The notes below the pieces were generated by a model. It made no database searches and was not told the origin of the DNA. It saw only the letters and a program-made list of their open reading frames with translations. Made by a program: the position numbers and the translations under genes. A DNA stretch of 64,000 bases from Cladorhizidae sp. MBARI D1340-BT2 (lineage: Eukaryota; Porifera; Demospongiae; Poecilosclerida; Cladorhizidae): positions 31,765,238 to 31,829,237 of the forward strand of contig JAQNBH010000002.1 in NCBI GenBank assembly GCA_028752905.1, given 5' to 3'. Below are positions 1 through 13,300 of the stretch, in pieces; the stretch's first letter is position 1; the number at the start of each line of letters is the position of its first letter.

Positions 1-539
1 TACAGCAAAGAAATTTAAACTGGAGCAACTATTTCAGGAAAGAAAAGGAATTCAGAGCAAAACTAGGTAAGCATACCTGACTGGGTGGGCCTCACTAATT
101 AACTCTGTATATTATTAAACAAAAGTACAGCAAGGAAATCTAATACTAGAGCAACTACTTCTTAACATAAAATGAACTCGGAGCACATCTAGGTAAGCAT
201 AGCTACATGCTTGTTTATCCCCATATGTTAATTATATGAAACCAAATTACAGCAAAGGAAACTAAACTGGAGCAACTTCTTCTCAAAATCAGAGTATATC
301 TAGGCAAGCATATTTGCCTGTCTGGTCTCACTGCATCAAACACTCTCTATATATATAGCGATAACAAAATCTAAACTGGAGCAACTGGTTATAAAGATAA
401 AATAAGTTCAGAGCACATCTAGGTAAGCATTTATGCATGTCACTGTATGAATTTACAGAAACAAGCCAAAAAATCTAAACCTGAGCAAATATTTCTCAAG
501 AGAAAAGGAATTTAGAGCACAACTAGACATGTCAGTTTA
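1..539. repeat. Degenerate ~100-125 bp tandem repeat, about five copies
   Basis: Five diverged copies begin near 2, 125, 247, 360 and 462. Each holds a core like AAACTGGAGCAACT followed 30-40 bases later by AGAGCACATCTAG and, in three copies, GTAAGCAT. The array is cut by the left window edge. Each core is preceded by TACAG or a similar triplet, so the units look superficially like small exons, but two of the five have no open frame through the core and there is no pyrimidine tract. Confidence 0.7.
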
Positions 540-857
540 TTATATAGTCTATGTTGGATTGACTCCAGGAGAGGAGTCACGCTGGCTGAGATGCAATCAA
601 AAACATTCTATAACCATTACTTTTCAGAATTTAATATCTTACGAAGAATTTAGCATGTGAAGGAATTATAGATTGGAGAAGATCGCCAGAGGGTGCTTCT
701 GAAGGGCTTTGACAATGGTGTCTCAAGCAATCGTGTGCAAGCTAATGCTCACTCTACTAACACCACACTGCATTCTCCCAAAGAAGAGGAATCACGGCTC
801 AAGTTAGATCCTGCATGATGTAGTCTCATCCTTACCTGATAACTTAGTGTACATAAT
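540..857. other. Unassigned sequence
   Basis: No open frame, repeat or RNA structure was recognised here. Confidence 0.4.
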
Positions 858-995
858 ATATATATATATATTCGTATATATAATGTATATATATGCATGT
901 ATAATATATATATAATTATATATATTCATATACATTATATAACAATATAATATATATATATAATTATATATTCATATATATATATAATATTATAT
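858..995. repeat. AT-rich (TA)n microsatellite
   Basis: Interrupted TATATA runs occupy this stretch. A similar run lies at 1183-1260, so the palindrome between them is bracketed by TA repeats. Confidence 0.85.
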
Positions 996-1112
996 ATATA
1001 GAAAAGTACAGGGATGGCTAGTCCTACTGCAGTTTCATGCTAATGCAATCAGCTGATGATTGCATTAGCATGAAACTGCAGTAGGACTAGCCATCCCTGT
1101 ACTTTTCTATAT
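996..1112. mobile_element. Near-perfect palindrome (hairpin or MITE-like element)
   Basis: Arms at 996-1051 and 1057-1112 are exact reverse complements around the 5-base centre GCTGA. The arms begin and end in TA, and the whole sits within (TA)n, which would suit a TA-targeting inverted-repeat element. No coding content. It could instead be a recent inverted duplication. Confidence 0.75.
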
Positions 1113-1182
1113 TCAATAGCTCTGCCTTAACACAGCATTGAGAACTATTTGTAGCCTTCACCAGCAAACTACCTTCTAAGTA

Positions 1183-1260
1183 ACATTATATATATATATA
1201 TTCATAATATATATTCATATATATATATATATATTCATTATAATTATAGTGACTATATAA
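1183..1260. repeat. AT-rich (TA)n microsatellite
   Basis: Runs of TATATA with ATTCATA interruptions, the same type as at 858-995. Confidence 0.8.
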
Positions 1261-1380
1261 TAGCATGCAATTTATCAAGTAGGATATCCATGCAGGTCAA
1301 CTCAATTGCTAATGAAATTATAAAACTGTTTCCTTCGTCAGGTTGTCCTTTGGTTTGCTTTCTCTTCTCAAGATGCCACC

Positions 1381-4300
1381 TAATCTTCCTGGAAGCTCAT
1401 GTGCACCTCATCCCCTCCTGGAGCTCTGAACTGTTAATCTTCCTGGAAGCTCATGTGCACCTCATCCCCTCCTGGAGCTCTGAACTGTTAATCTTCCTGG
1501 AAGCTCATGTGCACCCATCCCCTCCTGGAGCTCTGAACTGTTAATCTTCCTGGAAGCTCATGTGCACCCATCCCCTCCTGGAGCTCTGAACTGTTAATCT
1601 TCCTGAAGCTCATGTGCACCTCATCCCCACCAGGAGCTCTGAACTGTTAATCTTCCTGGAAGCTCATGTGCACCCATCCCCTCCTGGAGCTCTGAACTGT
1701 TAATCTTCCTGGAAGCTCATGTGCACCCATCCCCTCCTGGAGTTCTGAACTGTTAATCTTCCTGAAGCTCATGTGCACCTCATCCCCACCAGGAGCTCTG
1801 AACTGTTAATCTTCCTGGAAGCTCATGTGCACCCATCCCCTCCTGGAGCTCTGAACTGTTAATCTTCCTGGAAGCTCATGTGCACCCATCCCCTCCTGGA
1901 GCTCTGAACTGTTAATCTTCCTGGAAGCTCATGTGCACCCATCCCCTCCTGGAGCTCTGAACTGTTAATCTTCCTGGAAGCTCATGTGCACCCATCCCCT
2001 CCTGGAGCTCTGAACTGTTAATCTTCCTGGAAGCTCATGTGCACCTCATCCCCTCCTGGAGCTCTGAACTGTTAATCTTCCTGGAAGCTCATGTGCACCC
2101 ATCCCCTCCTGGAGCTCTGAACTGTTAATCTTCCTGGAAGCTCATGTGCACCCATCCCCTCCTGGAGTTCTGAACTGTTAATCTTCCTGAAGCTCATGTG
2201 CACCTCATCCCCACCAGGAGCTCTGAACTGTTAATCTTCCTGGAAGCTCATGTGCACCCATCCCCTCCTGGAGCTCTGAACTGTTAATCTTCCTGGAAGC
2301 TCATGTGCACCCATCCCCTCCTGGAGCTCTGAACTGTTAATCTTCCTGGAAGCTCATGTGCACCCATCCCCTCCTGGAGCTCTGAACTGTTAATCTTCCT
2401 GGAAGCTCATGTGCACCCATCCCCTCCTGGAGCTCTGAACTGTTAATCTTCCTGGAAGCTCATGTGCACCTCATCCCCTCCTGGAGCTCTGAACTGTTAA
2501 TCTTCCTGGAAGCTCATGTGCACCCATCCCCTCCTGGAGCTCTGAACTGTTAATCTTCCTGGAAGCTCATGTGCACCCATCCCCTCCTGGAGTTCTGAAC
2601 TGTTAATCTTCCTGAAGCTCATGTGCACCTCATCCCCACCAGGAGCTCTGAACTGTTAATCTTCCTGGAAGCTCATGTGCACCCATCCCCTCCTGGAGCT
2701 CTGAACTGTTAATCTTCCTGGAAGCTCATGTGCACCTCATCCCCTCCTGGAGCTCTGAACTGTTAATCTTCCTGGAAGCTCATGTGCACCTCATCCCCTC
2801 CTGGAGCTCTGAACTGTTAATCTTCCTGGAAGCTCATGTGCACCCATCCCCTCCTGGAGCTCTGACCTGTTAATCTTCCTGAAAGCTCATGTGCACCTCA
2901 TCCCCTCCTGGAGCTCTGAACTGTTAATCTTCCTGGAAGCTCATGTGCACCTCATTCCCACCAGGAGCTCTGAACTGTTAATCTTCCTGGAAGCTCATGT
3001 GCACCTCATTCACTCCTGGAGCTCTGAACTGTTAATCTTCCTGGAAGCTCATGTGCACCCATCCCCTCCTGGAGCTCTGAACTGTTAATCTTCCTGGAAG
3101 CTCATGTGCACCCATCCCCTCCTGGAGCTCTGAACTGTTAATCTTCCTGGAAGCTCATGTGCACCTCATCCCCTCCTGGAGCTCTGAACTGTTAATCTTC
3201 CTGGAAGCTCATGTGCACCCATCCCCTCCTGGAGCTCTGACCTGTTAATCTTCCTGGAAGCTCATGTGCACCTCATCCCCTCCTGGAGCTCTGAACTGTT
3301 AATCTTCCTCGAAGCTCATGTGCACCCATCCCCTCCTGGAGCTCTGAACTGTTAATCTTCCTCGAAGCGCATGTGCACCCATCCCCTCCTGGAGCTCTGA
3401 ACTGTTAATCTTCCTGGAAGCTCATGTGCACCCATTCCCTCCTGGAGCTCTAAACTGTTAATCTTCCTCGAAGCTCATGTGCACCCATCCCCTGCTGGAG
3501 CTCTGAACTGTTAATCTTCCTGGAAGCTCATGTGCACCTCATCCCCTCCTGGAGCTCTGAACTGTTAATCTTCCTGGAAGCTCATGTGCACCCATCCCCT
3601 CCAGGAGCTCTGAACTGTTAATCTTCCTGGAAGCTCATGTGCACCCATCCCCTCCTGGAGCTCTGAACTGTTAATCTTCCTGGAAGCTCATGTGCACCTC
3701 ATCCCCTCCTGGAGCTCTGAACTGTTAATCTTCCTCGAAGCTCATGTGCACCTCATTCACTCCTGGAGCTCTGACCTGTTAATCTTCCTGGAAGCTCATG
3801 TGCACCCATCCCCTCCTGGAGCTCTGAACTGTTAATCTTCCTGGAAGCTCATGTGCACCCATCCCCTCCTGGAGCTCTGAACTGTTAATCTTCCTGGAAG
3901 CTCATGTGCACCCATCCTCTCCTGGAGCTCTGAACTGTTAATCTTCCTGGAAGCTCATGTGCACCTCATCCCCTCCTGGAGCTCTGAACTGTTAATCTTC
4001 CTGGAAGCTCATGTGTATCCATCCCCTCCTGGAGCTCTGAACTGTTAATCTTCCTCGAAGCTCATGTGCACCTCATCCCCTCCTGGAGCTCTGAACTGTT
4101 AATCTTCCTGGAAGCTCATGTGCACCTCATCCCCTCCTGGAGCTCTGACCTGTTAATCTTCCTGGAAGCTCATGTGCACCTCATCCCCTCCTGGAGCTCT
4201 GACCTGTTAATCTTCCTGGAAGCTCATGTGCACCTCATCCCCTCCTGGAGCTCTGAACTGTTAATCTTCCTGGAAGCTCATGTGCACCCATCCCCTCCTG

Positions 4301-7300
4301 GAGTTCTGAACTGTTAATCTTCCTGGAAGCTCATGTGCACCCATCCCCTCCTGGAGCTCTGAACTGTTAATCTTCCTGGAAGCTCATGTGCACCCATCCC
4401 CTCCAGGAGTTCTGAACTGTTAATCTTCCTGGAAGCTCATGTGCACCCATCCCCTCCTGGAGCTCTGAACTGTTAATCTTCCTGGAAGCTCATGTGCATC
4501 CATCCCCTCCTGGAGCTCTGAACTGTTAATCTTCCTGGAAGCTCATGTGCACCTCATCCCCTCCTGGAGCTCTGAACTGTTAATCTTCCTGGAAGCTCAT
4601 GTGCATCCTCATCTCCTTCTGGAGCTCTGAACTGTTAATCTTCCTGGAAGCTCATGTGCATCCATCCCCTCCTGGAGCTCTGAACTGTTAATCTTCCTGG
4701 AAGCTCATGTGCACCCATCCCCTCCTGGAGCTCTGAACTGTTAATCTTCCTGGAAGCTCATGTGCACCCATCCCCTCCAGGATCTCTGAACTGTTAATCT
4801 TCCTGGAAGCTCATGTGCACCCATTCCCTCCTGGAGCTCTGAACTGTTAATCTTCCTGGAAGCTCATGTGCACCCATCCCCTCCTGGAGTTCTGAACTGT
4901 TAATCTTCCTGGAAGCTCATGTGCACCCATCCCCACCAGGAGCTCTGAACTGTTAATCTTCCTGGAAGCTCATGTGCACCCATCCCCTCCAGGAGCTCTG
5001 AACTGTTAATCTTCCTGGAAGCTCATGTGCACCTCATCCCCTCCTGGAGCTCTGAACTGTTAATCTTCCTGGAAGCTCATGTGCACCTCATCCCCTCCTG
5101 GAGCTCTGAACTGTTAATCTTCCTGGAAGCTCATGTGCACCTCATCCCCTCCTGGAGCTCTGAACTGTTAATCTTCCTGGAAGCTCATGTGCACCCATCC
5201 CCTCCAGGAGCTCTGAACTGTTAATCTTCCTGGAAGCTCATGTGCACCCATCCCCTCCTGGAGCTCTGAACTGTTAATCTTCCTGGAAGCTCATGTGCAC
5301 CTCATCCCCTCCTGGAGCTCTGAACTGTTAATCTTCCTCGAAGCTCATGTGCACCTCATTCACTCCTGGAGCTCTGAACTGTTAATCTTCCTGGTAGCTC
5401 ATGTGCACCTCATCCCCTCCTGGAGCTCTGAAGTGTTAATCTTCCTGGAAGCTCATGTGCACCCATCCCCTCCAGGAGCTCTGAACTGTTAATCTTCCTG
5501 GAAGCTCATGTGCACCCATCCCCTCCTGGAGCTCTGAACTGTGCACCTCATCCCCTCCTGGAGCTCTGAACTATTAATCTTCCTCGAAGCTCATTTGCAC
5601 CCATCCTCTCCTGGAGCTCTGAACTGTTAATCTTCCTGGAAGCTCATGTGTACCCATCCCCTCCTGGAGCTCTGAACTGTTAATCTTCCTGGAAGCTCAT
5701 GTGCACCTCATCCCCTCCTGGAGCTCTGACCTGTTAATCTTCCTGGAAGCTCATGTGCACCTCATCCCCTCCTGGAGCTCTGAACTGTTAATCTTCCTGG
5801 AAGCTCATGTGCACCCATCCCCTCCTGGAGCTCTGAACTGTTAATCTTCCTGGAAGCTCATGTGCACCTCATCCCCTCCTGGAGCTCTGAACTGTTAATC
5901 TTCCTGGAAGCTCATGTGCACCTCATCCCCTCCTGGAGCTCTGACCTGTTAATCTTCCTGGAAGCTCATGTGCACCTCATCCCCTCCTGGAGCTCTGAAC
6001 TGTTAATCTTCCTGGAAGCTCATGTGCACCTCATCCCCTCCTGGAGCTCTGAACTGTTAATCTTCCTGGAAGCTCATGTGCACCTCATCCCCTCCTGGAG
6101 CTCTGAACTGTTAATCTTCCTGGAAGCTCATGTGCACCCATCCCCTCCAGGAGCTCTGAACTGTTAATCTTCCTGGAAGCTCATGTGCACCCATCCCCTC
6201 CTGGAGCTCTGAACTGTTAATCTTCCTGGAAGCTCATGTGCACCTCATCCCCTCCTGGAGCTCTGAACTGTTAATCTTCCTCGAAGCTCATGTGCACCTC
6301 ATTCACTCCTGGAGCTCTGAACTGTTAATCTTCCTGGTAGCTCATGTGCACCTCATCCCCTCCTGGAGCTCTGAAGTGTTAATCTTCCTGGAAGCTCATG
6401 TGCACCCATCCCCTCCAGGAGCTCTGAACTGTTAATCTTCCTGGAAGCTCATGTGCACCCATCCCCTCCTGGAGCTCTGAACTGTGCACCTCATCCCCTC
6501 CTGGAGCTCTGAACTATTAATCTTCCTCGAAGCTCATTTGCACCCATCCTCTCCTGGAGCTCTGAACTGTTAATCTTCCTGGAAGCTCATGTGTACCCAT
6601 CCCCTCCTGGAGCTCTGAACTGTTAATCTTCCTGGAAGCTCATGTGCACCTCATCCCCTCCTGGAGCTCTGACCTGTTAATCTTCCTGGAAGCTCATGTG
6701 CACCTCATCCCCTCCTGGAGCTCTGAACTGTTAATCTTCCTGGAAGCTCATGTGCACCCATCCCCTCCTGGAGCTCTGAACTGTTAATCTTCCTGGAAGC
6801 TCATGTGCACCTCATCCCCTCCTGGAGCTCTGAACTGTTAATCTTCCTGGAAGCTCATGTGCACCTCATCCCCTCCTGGAGCTCTGACCTGTTAATCTTC
6901 CTGGAAGCTCATGTGCACCTCATCCCCTCCTGGAGCTCTGAACTGTTAATCTTCCTGGAAGCTCATGTGCACCCATCCCCTCCTGGAGTTCTGAACTGTT
7001 AATCTTCCTGGAAGCTCATGTGCACCCATCCCCTCCTGGAGCTCTGAACTGTTAATCTTCCTGGAAGCTCATGTGCACCTCATTCACTCCTGGAGCTCTG
7101 AACTGTTAATCTTCCTGGAAGCTCATGTGCACCCATCCCTCCTGGAGCTCTGAACTGTTAATCTTCCTGGAAGCTCATGTGCACCCATCCCCTCCTGGAG
7201 CTCTGAACTGTTAATCTTCCTGGAAGCTCATGTGCACCCATCCCCTCCTGGAGCTCTGAACTGTTAATCTTCCTGGAAGCTCATGTGCACCCATCCCCTC

Positions 7301-10300
7301 CAGGAGTTCTGAACTGTTAATCTTCCTGGAAGCTCATGTGCACCCATCCCCTCCTGGAGCTCTGAACTGTTAATCTTCCTGGAAGCTCATGTGCATCCAT
7401 CCCCTCCTGGAGCTCTGAACTGTTAATCTTCCTGGAAGCTCATGTGCACCTCATCCCCTCCTGGAGCTCTGAACTGTTAATCTTCCTGGAAGCTCATGTG
7501 CATCCTCATCTCCTTCTGGAGCTCTGAACTGTTAATCTTCCTGGAAGCTCATGTGCATCCAACCCCTCCTGGAGCTCTGAACTGTTAATCTTCCTGGAAG
7601 CTCATGTGCACCCATCCCCTCCTGGAGCTCTGAACTGTTAATCTTCCTGGAAGCTCATGTGCACCCATCCCCTCCAGGATCTCTGAACTGTTAATCTTCC
7701 TGGAAGCTCATGTGCACCCATTCCCTCCTGGAGCTCTGAACTGTTAATCTTCCTGGAAGCTCATGTGCACCCATCCCCTCCTGGAGCTCTGAACTGTTAA
7801 TCTTCCTGGAAGCTCATGTGCACCCATCCCCTCCAGGATCTCTGAACTGTTAATCTTCCTGGAAGCTCATGTGCACCCATTCCCTCCTGGAGCTCTGAAC
7901 TGTTAATCTTCCTGGAAGCTCATGTGCACCCATCCCCTCCTGGAGTTCTGAACTGTTAATCTTCCTGGAAGCTCATGTGCACCCATCCCCACCAGGAGCT
8001 CTGAACTGTTAATCTTCGTGGAAGCTCATGTGCACCCATCCCCTCCAGGAGCTCTGAACTGTTAATCTTCCTGGAAGCTCATGTGCACCTCATCCCCTCC
8101 TGGAGCTCTGAACTGTTAATCTTCCTGGAAGCTCATGTGCACCTCATCCCCTCCTGGAGCTCTGAACTGTTAATCTTCCTGGAAGCTCATGTGCACCTCA
8201 TCCCCTCCTGGAGCTCTGAACTGTTAATCTTCCTGGAAGCTCATGTGCACCTCATCCCCTCCTGGAGCTCTGAACTGTTAATCTTCCTGGAAGCTCATGT
8301 GCACCCATCCCCTCCTGGAGCTCTGAACTGTTAATCTTCCTGGAAGCTCATGTGCACCTCATCCCCTCCTGGAGCTCTGAACTGTTAATCTTCCTCGAAG
8401 CTCATGTGCACCTCATTCACTCCTGGAGCTCTGAACTGTTAATCTTCCTGGTAGCTCATGTGCACCTCATCCCCTCCTGGAGCTCTGAAGTGTTAATCTT
8501 CCTGGAAGCTCATGTGCACCCATCCCCTCCAGGAGCTCTGAACTGTTAATCTTCCTGGAAGCTCATGTGCACCCATCCCCTCCTGGAGCTCTGAACTGTT
8601 AATCTTCCTGGAAGCTCATGTGCACCCATCCCCTCCTGGAGCTCTGAACTATTAATCTTCCTCGAAGCTCATGTGCACCTCATCTCCTCCTGGAGCTCTG
8701 AACTATTAATCTTCCTCGAAGCTCATGTGCACCCATCCTCTCCTGGAGCTCTGAACTGTTAATCTTCCTGGAAGCTCATGTGCACCTCATCCCCTCCTGG
8801 AGCTCTGAACTGTTAATCTTCCTGGAAGCTCATGTGCACCCATCCCCTCCTGGAGCTCTGAACTGTTAATCTTCCTGGAAGCTCATGTGCACCTCATCCC
8901 CTCCTGGAGCTCTGAACTGTTAATCTTCCTGGAAGCTCATGTGCACCTCATCCCCTCCTGGAGCTCTGACCTGTTAATCTTCCTGGAAGCTCATGTGCAC
9001 CTCATCCCCTCCTGGAGCTCTGAACTGTTAATCTTCCTGGAAGCTCATGTGCACCCATCCCCTCCTGGAGTTCTGAACTGTTAATCTTCCTGGAAGCTCA
9101 TGTGCACCCATCCCCTCCTGGAGCTCTGAACTGTTAATCTTCCTGGAAGCTCATGTGCACCTCATCCCCACCAGGAGCTCTGAACTGTTAATCTTCCTGG
9201 AAGCTCATGTGCACCTTATTCACTCCTGGAGCTCTGAACTGTTAATCTTCCTGGAAGCTCATGTGCACCCATCCCTCCTGGAGCTCGGAACTGTTAATCT
9301 TCCTGGAAGCTCATGTGCACCCATCCCCTCCTGGAGCTCTGAACTGTTAATCTTCCTGGAAGCTCATGTGCACCCATCCCCTCCTGGAGCTCTGAACTGT
9401 TAATCTTCCTGGAAGCTCATGTGCACCCATCCCCTCCAGGAGTTCTGAACTGTTAATCTTCCTGGAAGCTCATGTGCACCCATCCCCTCCTGGAGCTCTG
9501 AACTGTTAATCTTCCTGGAAGCTCATGTGCATCCATCCCCTCCTGGAGCTCTGAACTGTTAATCTTCCTGGAAGCTCATGTGCACCTCATCCCCTCCTGG
9601 AGCTCTGAACTGTTAATCTTCCTGGAAGCTCATGTGCATCCTCATCTCCTTCTGGAGCTCTGAACTGTTAATCTTCCTGGAAGCTCATGTGCATCCATCC
9701 CCTCCTGGAGCTCTGAACTGTTAATCTTCCTGGAAGCTCATGTGCACCCATCCCCTCCTGGAGCTCTGAACTGTTAATCTTCCTGGAAGCTCATGTGCAC
9801 CCATCCCCTCCAGGATCTCTGAACTGTTAATCTTCCTGGAAGCTCATGTGCACCCATTCCCTCCTGGAGCTCTGAACTGTTAATCTTCCTGGAAGCTCAT
9901 GTGCACCCATCCCCTCCTGGAGCTCTGAACTGTTAATCTTCCTGGAAGCTCATGTGCACCCATCCCCTCCAGGATCTCTGAACTGTTAATCTTCCTGGAA
10001 GCTCATGTGCACCCATTCCCTCCTGGAGCTCTGAACTGTTAATCTTCCTGGAAGCTCATGTGCACCCATCCCCTCCTGGAGTTCTGAACTGTTAATCTTC
10101 CTGGAAGCTCATGTGCACCCATCCCCACCAGGAGCTCTGAACTGTTAATCTTCCTGGAAGCTCATGTGCACCCATCCCCTCCAGGAGCTCTGAACTGTTA
10201 ATCTTCCTGGAAGCTCATGTGCACCTCATCCCCTCCTGGAGCTCTGAACTGTTAATCTTCCTGGAAGCTCATGTGCACCTCATCCCCTCCTGGAGCTCTG

Positions 10301-13300
10301 AACTGTTAATCTTCCTGGAAGCTCATGTGCACCTCATCCCCTCCTGGAGCTCTGAACTGTTAATCTTCCTGGAAGCTCATGTGCACCCATCCCCTCCTGG
10401 AGCTCTGAACTGTTAATCTTCCTGGAAGCTCATGTGCACCTCATCCCCTCCTGGAGCTCTGAACTGTTAATCTTCCTCGAAGCTCATGTGCACCTCATTC
10501 ACTCCTGGAGCTCTGAACTGTTAATCTTCCTGGTAGCTCATGTGCACCTCATCCCCTCCTGGAGCTCTGAAGTGTTAATCTTCCTGGAAGCTCATGTGCA
10601 CCCATCCCCTCCAGGAGCTCTGAACTGTTAATCTTCCTGGAAGCTCATGTGCACCCATCCCCTCCTGGAGCTCTGAACTGTTAATCTTCCTGGAAGCTCA
10701 TGTGCACCCATCCCCTCCTGGAGCTCTGAACTATTAATCTTCCTCGAAGCTCATGTGCACCTCATCCCCTCCTGGAGCTCTGAACTATTAATCTTCCTCG
10801 AAGCTCATGTGCACCCATCCTCTCCTGGAGCTCTGAACTGTTAATCTTCCTGGAAGCTCATGTGTACCCATCCCCTCCTGGAGCTCTGAACTGTTAATCT
10901 TCCTGGAAGCTCATGTGCACCTCATCCCCTCCTGGAGCTCTGACCTGTTAATCTTCCTGGAAGCTCATGTGCACCTCATCCCCTCCTGGAGCTCTGAACT
11001 GTTAATCTTCCTGGAAGCTCATGTGCACCCATCCCCTCCTGGAGCTCTGAACTGTTAATCTTCCTGGAAGCTCATGTGCACCTCATCCCCTCCTGGAGCT
11101 CTGAACTGTTAATCTTCCTGGAAGCTCATGTGCACCTCATCCCCTCCTGGAGCTCTGACCTGTTAATCTTCCTGGAAGCTCATGTGCACCTCATCCCCTC
11201 CTGGAGCTCTGAACTGTTAATCTTCCTGGAAGCTCATGTGCACCCATCCCCTCCTGGAGTTCTGAACTGTTAATCTTCCTGGAAGCTCATGTGCACCCAT
11301 CCCCTCCTGGAGCTCTGAACTGTTAATCTTCCTGGAAGCTCATGTGCACCCATCCCCTCCAGGAGTTCTGAACTGTTAATCTTCCTGAAGCTCATGTGCA
11401 CCTCATCCCCACCAGGAGCTCTGAACTGTTAATCTTCCTGGAAGCTCATGTGCACCTCATTCACTCCTGGAGCTCTGAACTGTTAATCTTCCTGGAAGCT
11501 CATGTGCACCCATCCCTCCTGGAGCTCTGAACTGTTAATCTTCCTGGAAGCTCATGTGCACCCATCCCCTCCTGGAGCTCTGAACTGTTAATCTTCCTGG
11601 AAGCTCATGTGCACCTCATCCCCTCCTGGAGCTCTGAACTGTTAATCTTCCTGGAAGCTCATGTGCACCTCATCCCCTCCTGGAGCTCTGAACTGTTAAT
11701 CTTCCTGGAAGCTCATGTGCACCCATCCCCTCCTGGAGCTCTGAACTGTTAATCTTCCTGGAAGCTCATGTGCACCCATCCCCTCCTGGAGCTCTGACCT
11801 GTTAATCTTCCTGGAAGCTCATGTGCACCTCATCCCCTCCTGGAGCTCTGAACTGTTAATCTTCCTGGAAGCTCATGTGCACCCATCCCCTCCTGGAGCT
11901 CTGACCTGTTAATCTTCCTGGAAGCTCATGTGCACCTCATCCCCTCCTGGAGCTCTGAACTGTTAATCTTCCTGGAAGCTCATGTGCACCCATCCCCTCC
12001 TGGAGCTCTGAACTGTTAATCTTCCTCGAAGCTCATGTGCACCCATCCCCTCCTGGAGCTCTGAACTGTTAATCTTCCTGGAAGCTCATGTGCACCCATT
12101 CCCTCCTGGAGCTCTGAACTGTTAATCTTCCTCGAAGCTCATGTGCACCCATCCCCTCCTGGAGCTCTGAACTGTTCATCTTCCTGGAAGCTCATGTGCA
12201 CCCATCCCCACCAGGAGCTCTGAACTGTTAATCTTCCTGGAAGCTCATGTGCACCTCATCCCCTCCTGGAGCTCTGAACTGTTAATCTTCCTGGAAGCTC
12301 ATGTGCACCTCATCCCTTCCTGGAGCTCTGAACTGTTAATCTTCCTGGAAGCTCATGTGCACCCATCCCCTCCAGGAGCTCTGAATTGTTAATCTTCCTG
12401 GAAGCTCATGTGCACCCATCCCCTCCTGGAGCTCTGAACTGTTAATCTTCCTGGAAGCTCATGTGCACCTCATTCACTCCTGGAGCTCTGAACTGTTAAT
12501 CTTCCTGGAAGCTCATGTGCACCCATCCCCTCCAGGAGCTCTGAACTGTTAATCTTCCTGGAAGCTCATGTGCACCCATCCCCTCCTGGAGCTCTGACCT
12601 GTTAATCTTCCTGGAAGCTCATGTGCACCTCATCCCCTCCTGGAGCTCTGAACTGTTAATCTTCCTGGAAGCTCATGTGCACCTCATCCCCTCCTGGAGC
12701 TCTGACCTGTTAATCTTCCTGGAAGCTCATGTGCACCTCATCCCCTCCAGGAGCTCTGAACTGTTAATCTTCCTGGAAGCTCATGTGCACCCATCCCCTC
12801 CTGGAGTTCTGAACTGTTAATCTTCCTGGAATCTCATGTGCACCCATCCCCTCCTGGAGCTCTGAACTGTTAATCTTCCTGGAAGCTCATGTGCACCCAT
12901 CCCCTCCAGGAGTTCTGAACTGTTAATCTTCCTGAAGCTCATGTGCACCCATCCCCTCCTGGAGCTCTGAACTGTTAATCTTCCTGGAAGCTCATGTGCA
13001 CCTCATCCCCTCCTGGAGCTCTGAACTGTTAATCTTCCTGGAAGCTCATGTGCACCTCATCCCCTCCTGGAGCTCTGAACTGTTAATCTTCCTGGAAGCT
13101 CATGTGCACCCATCCCCTCCTGGAGCTCTGAACTGTTAATCTTCCTGGAAGCTCATGTGCACCCATCCCCTCCTGGAGCTCTGACCTGTTAATCTTCCTG
13201 GAAGCTCATGTGCACCCATCCCCTCCTGGAGCTCTGAACTGTTAATCTTCCTGGAAGCTCATGTGCACCCATCCCCTCCTGGAGCTCTGACCTGTTAATC

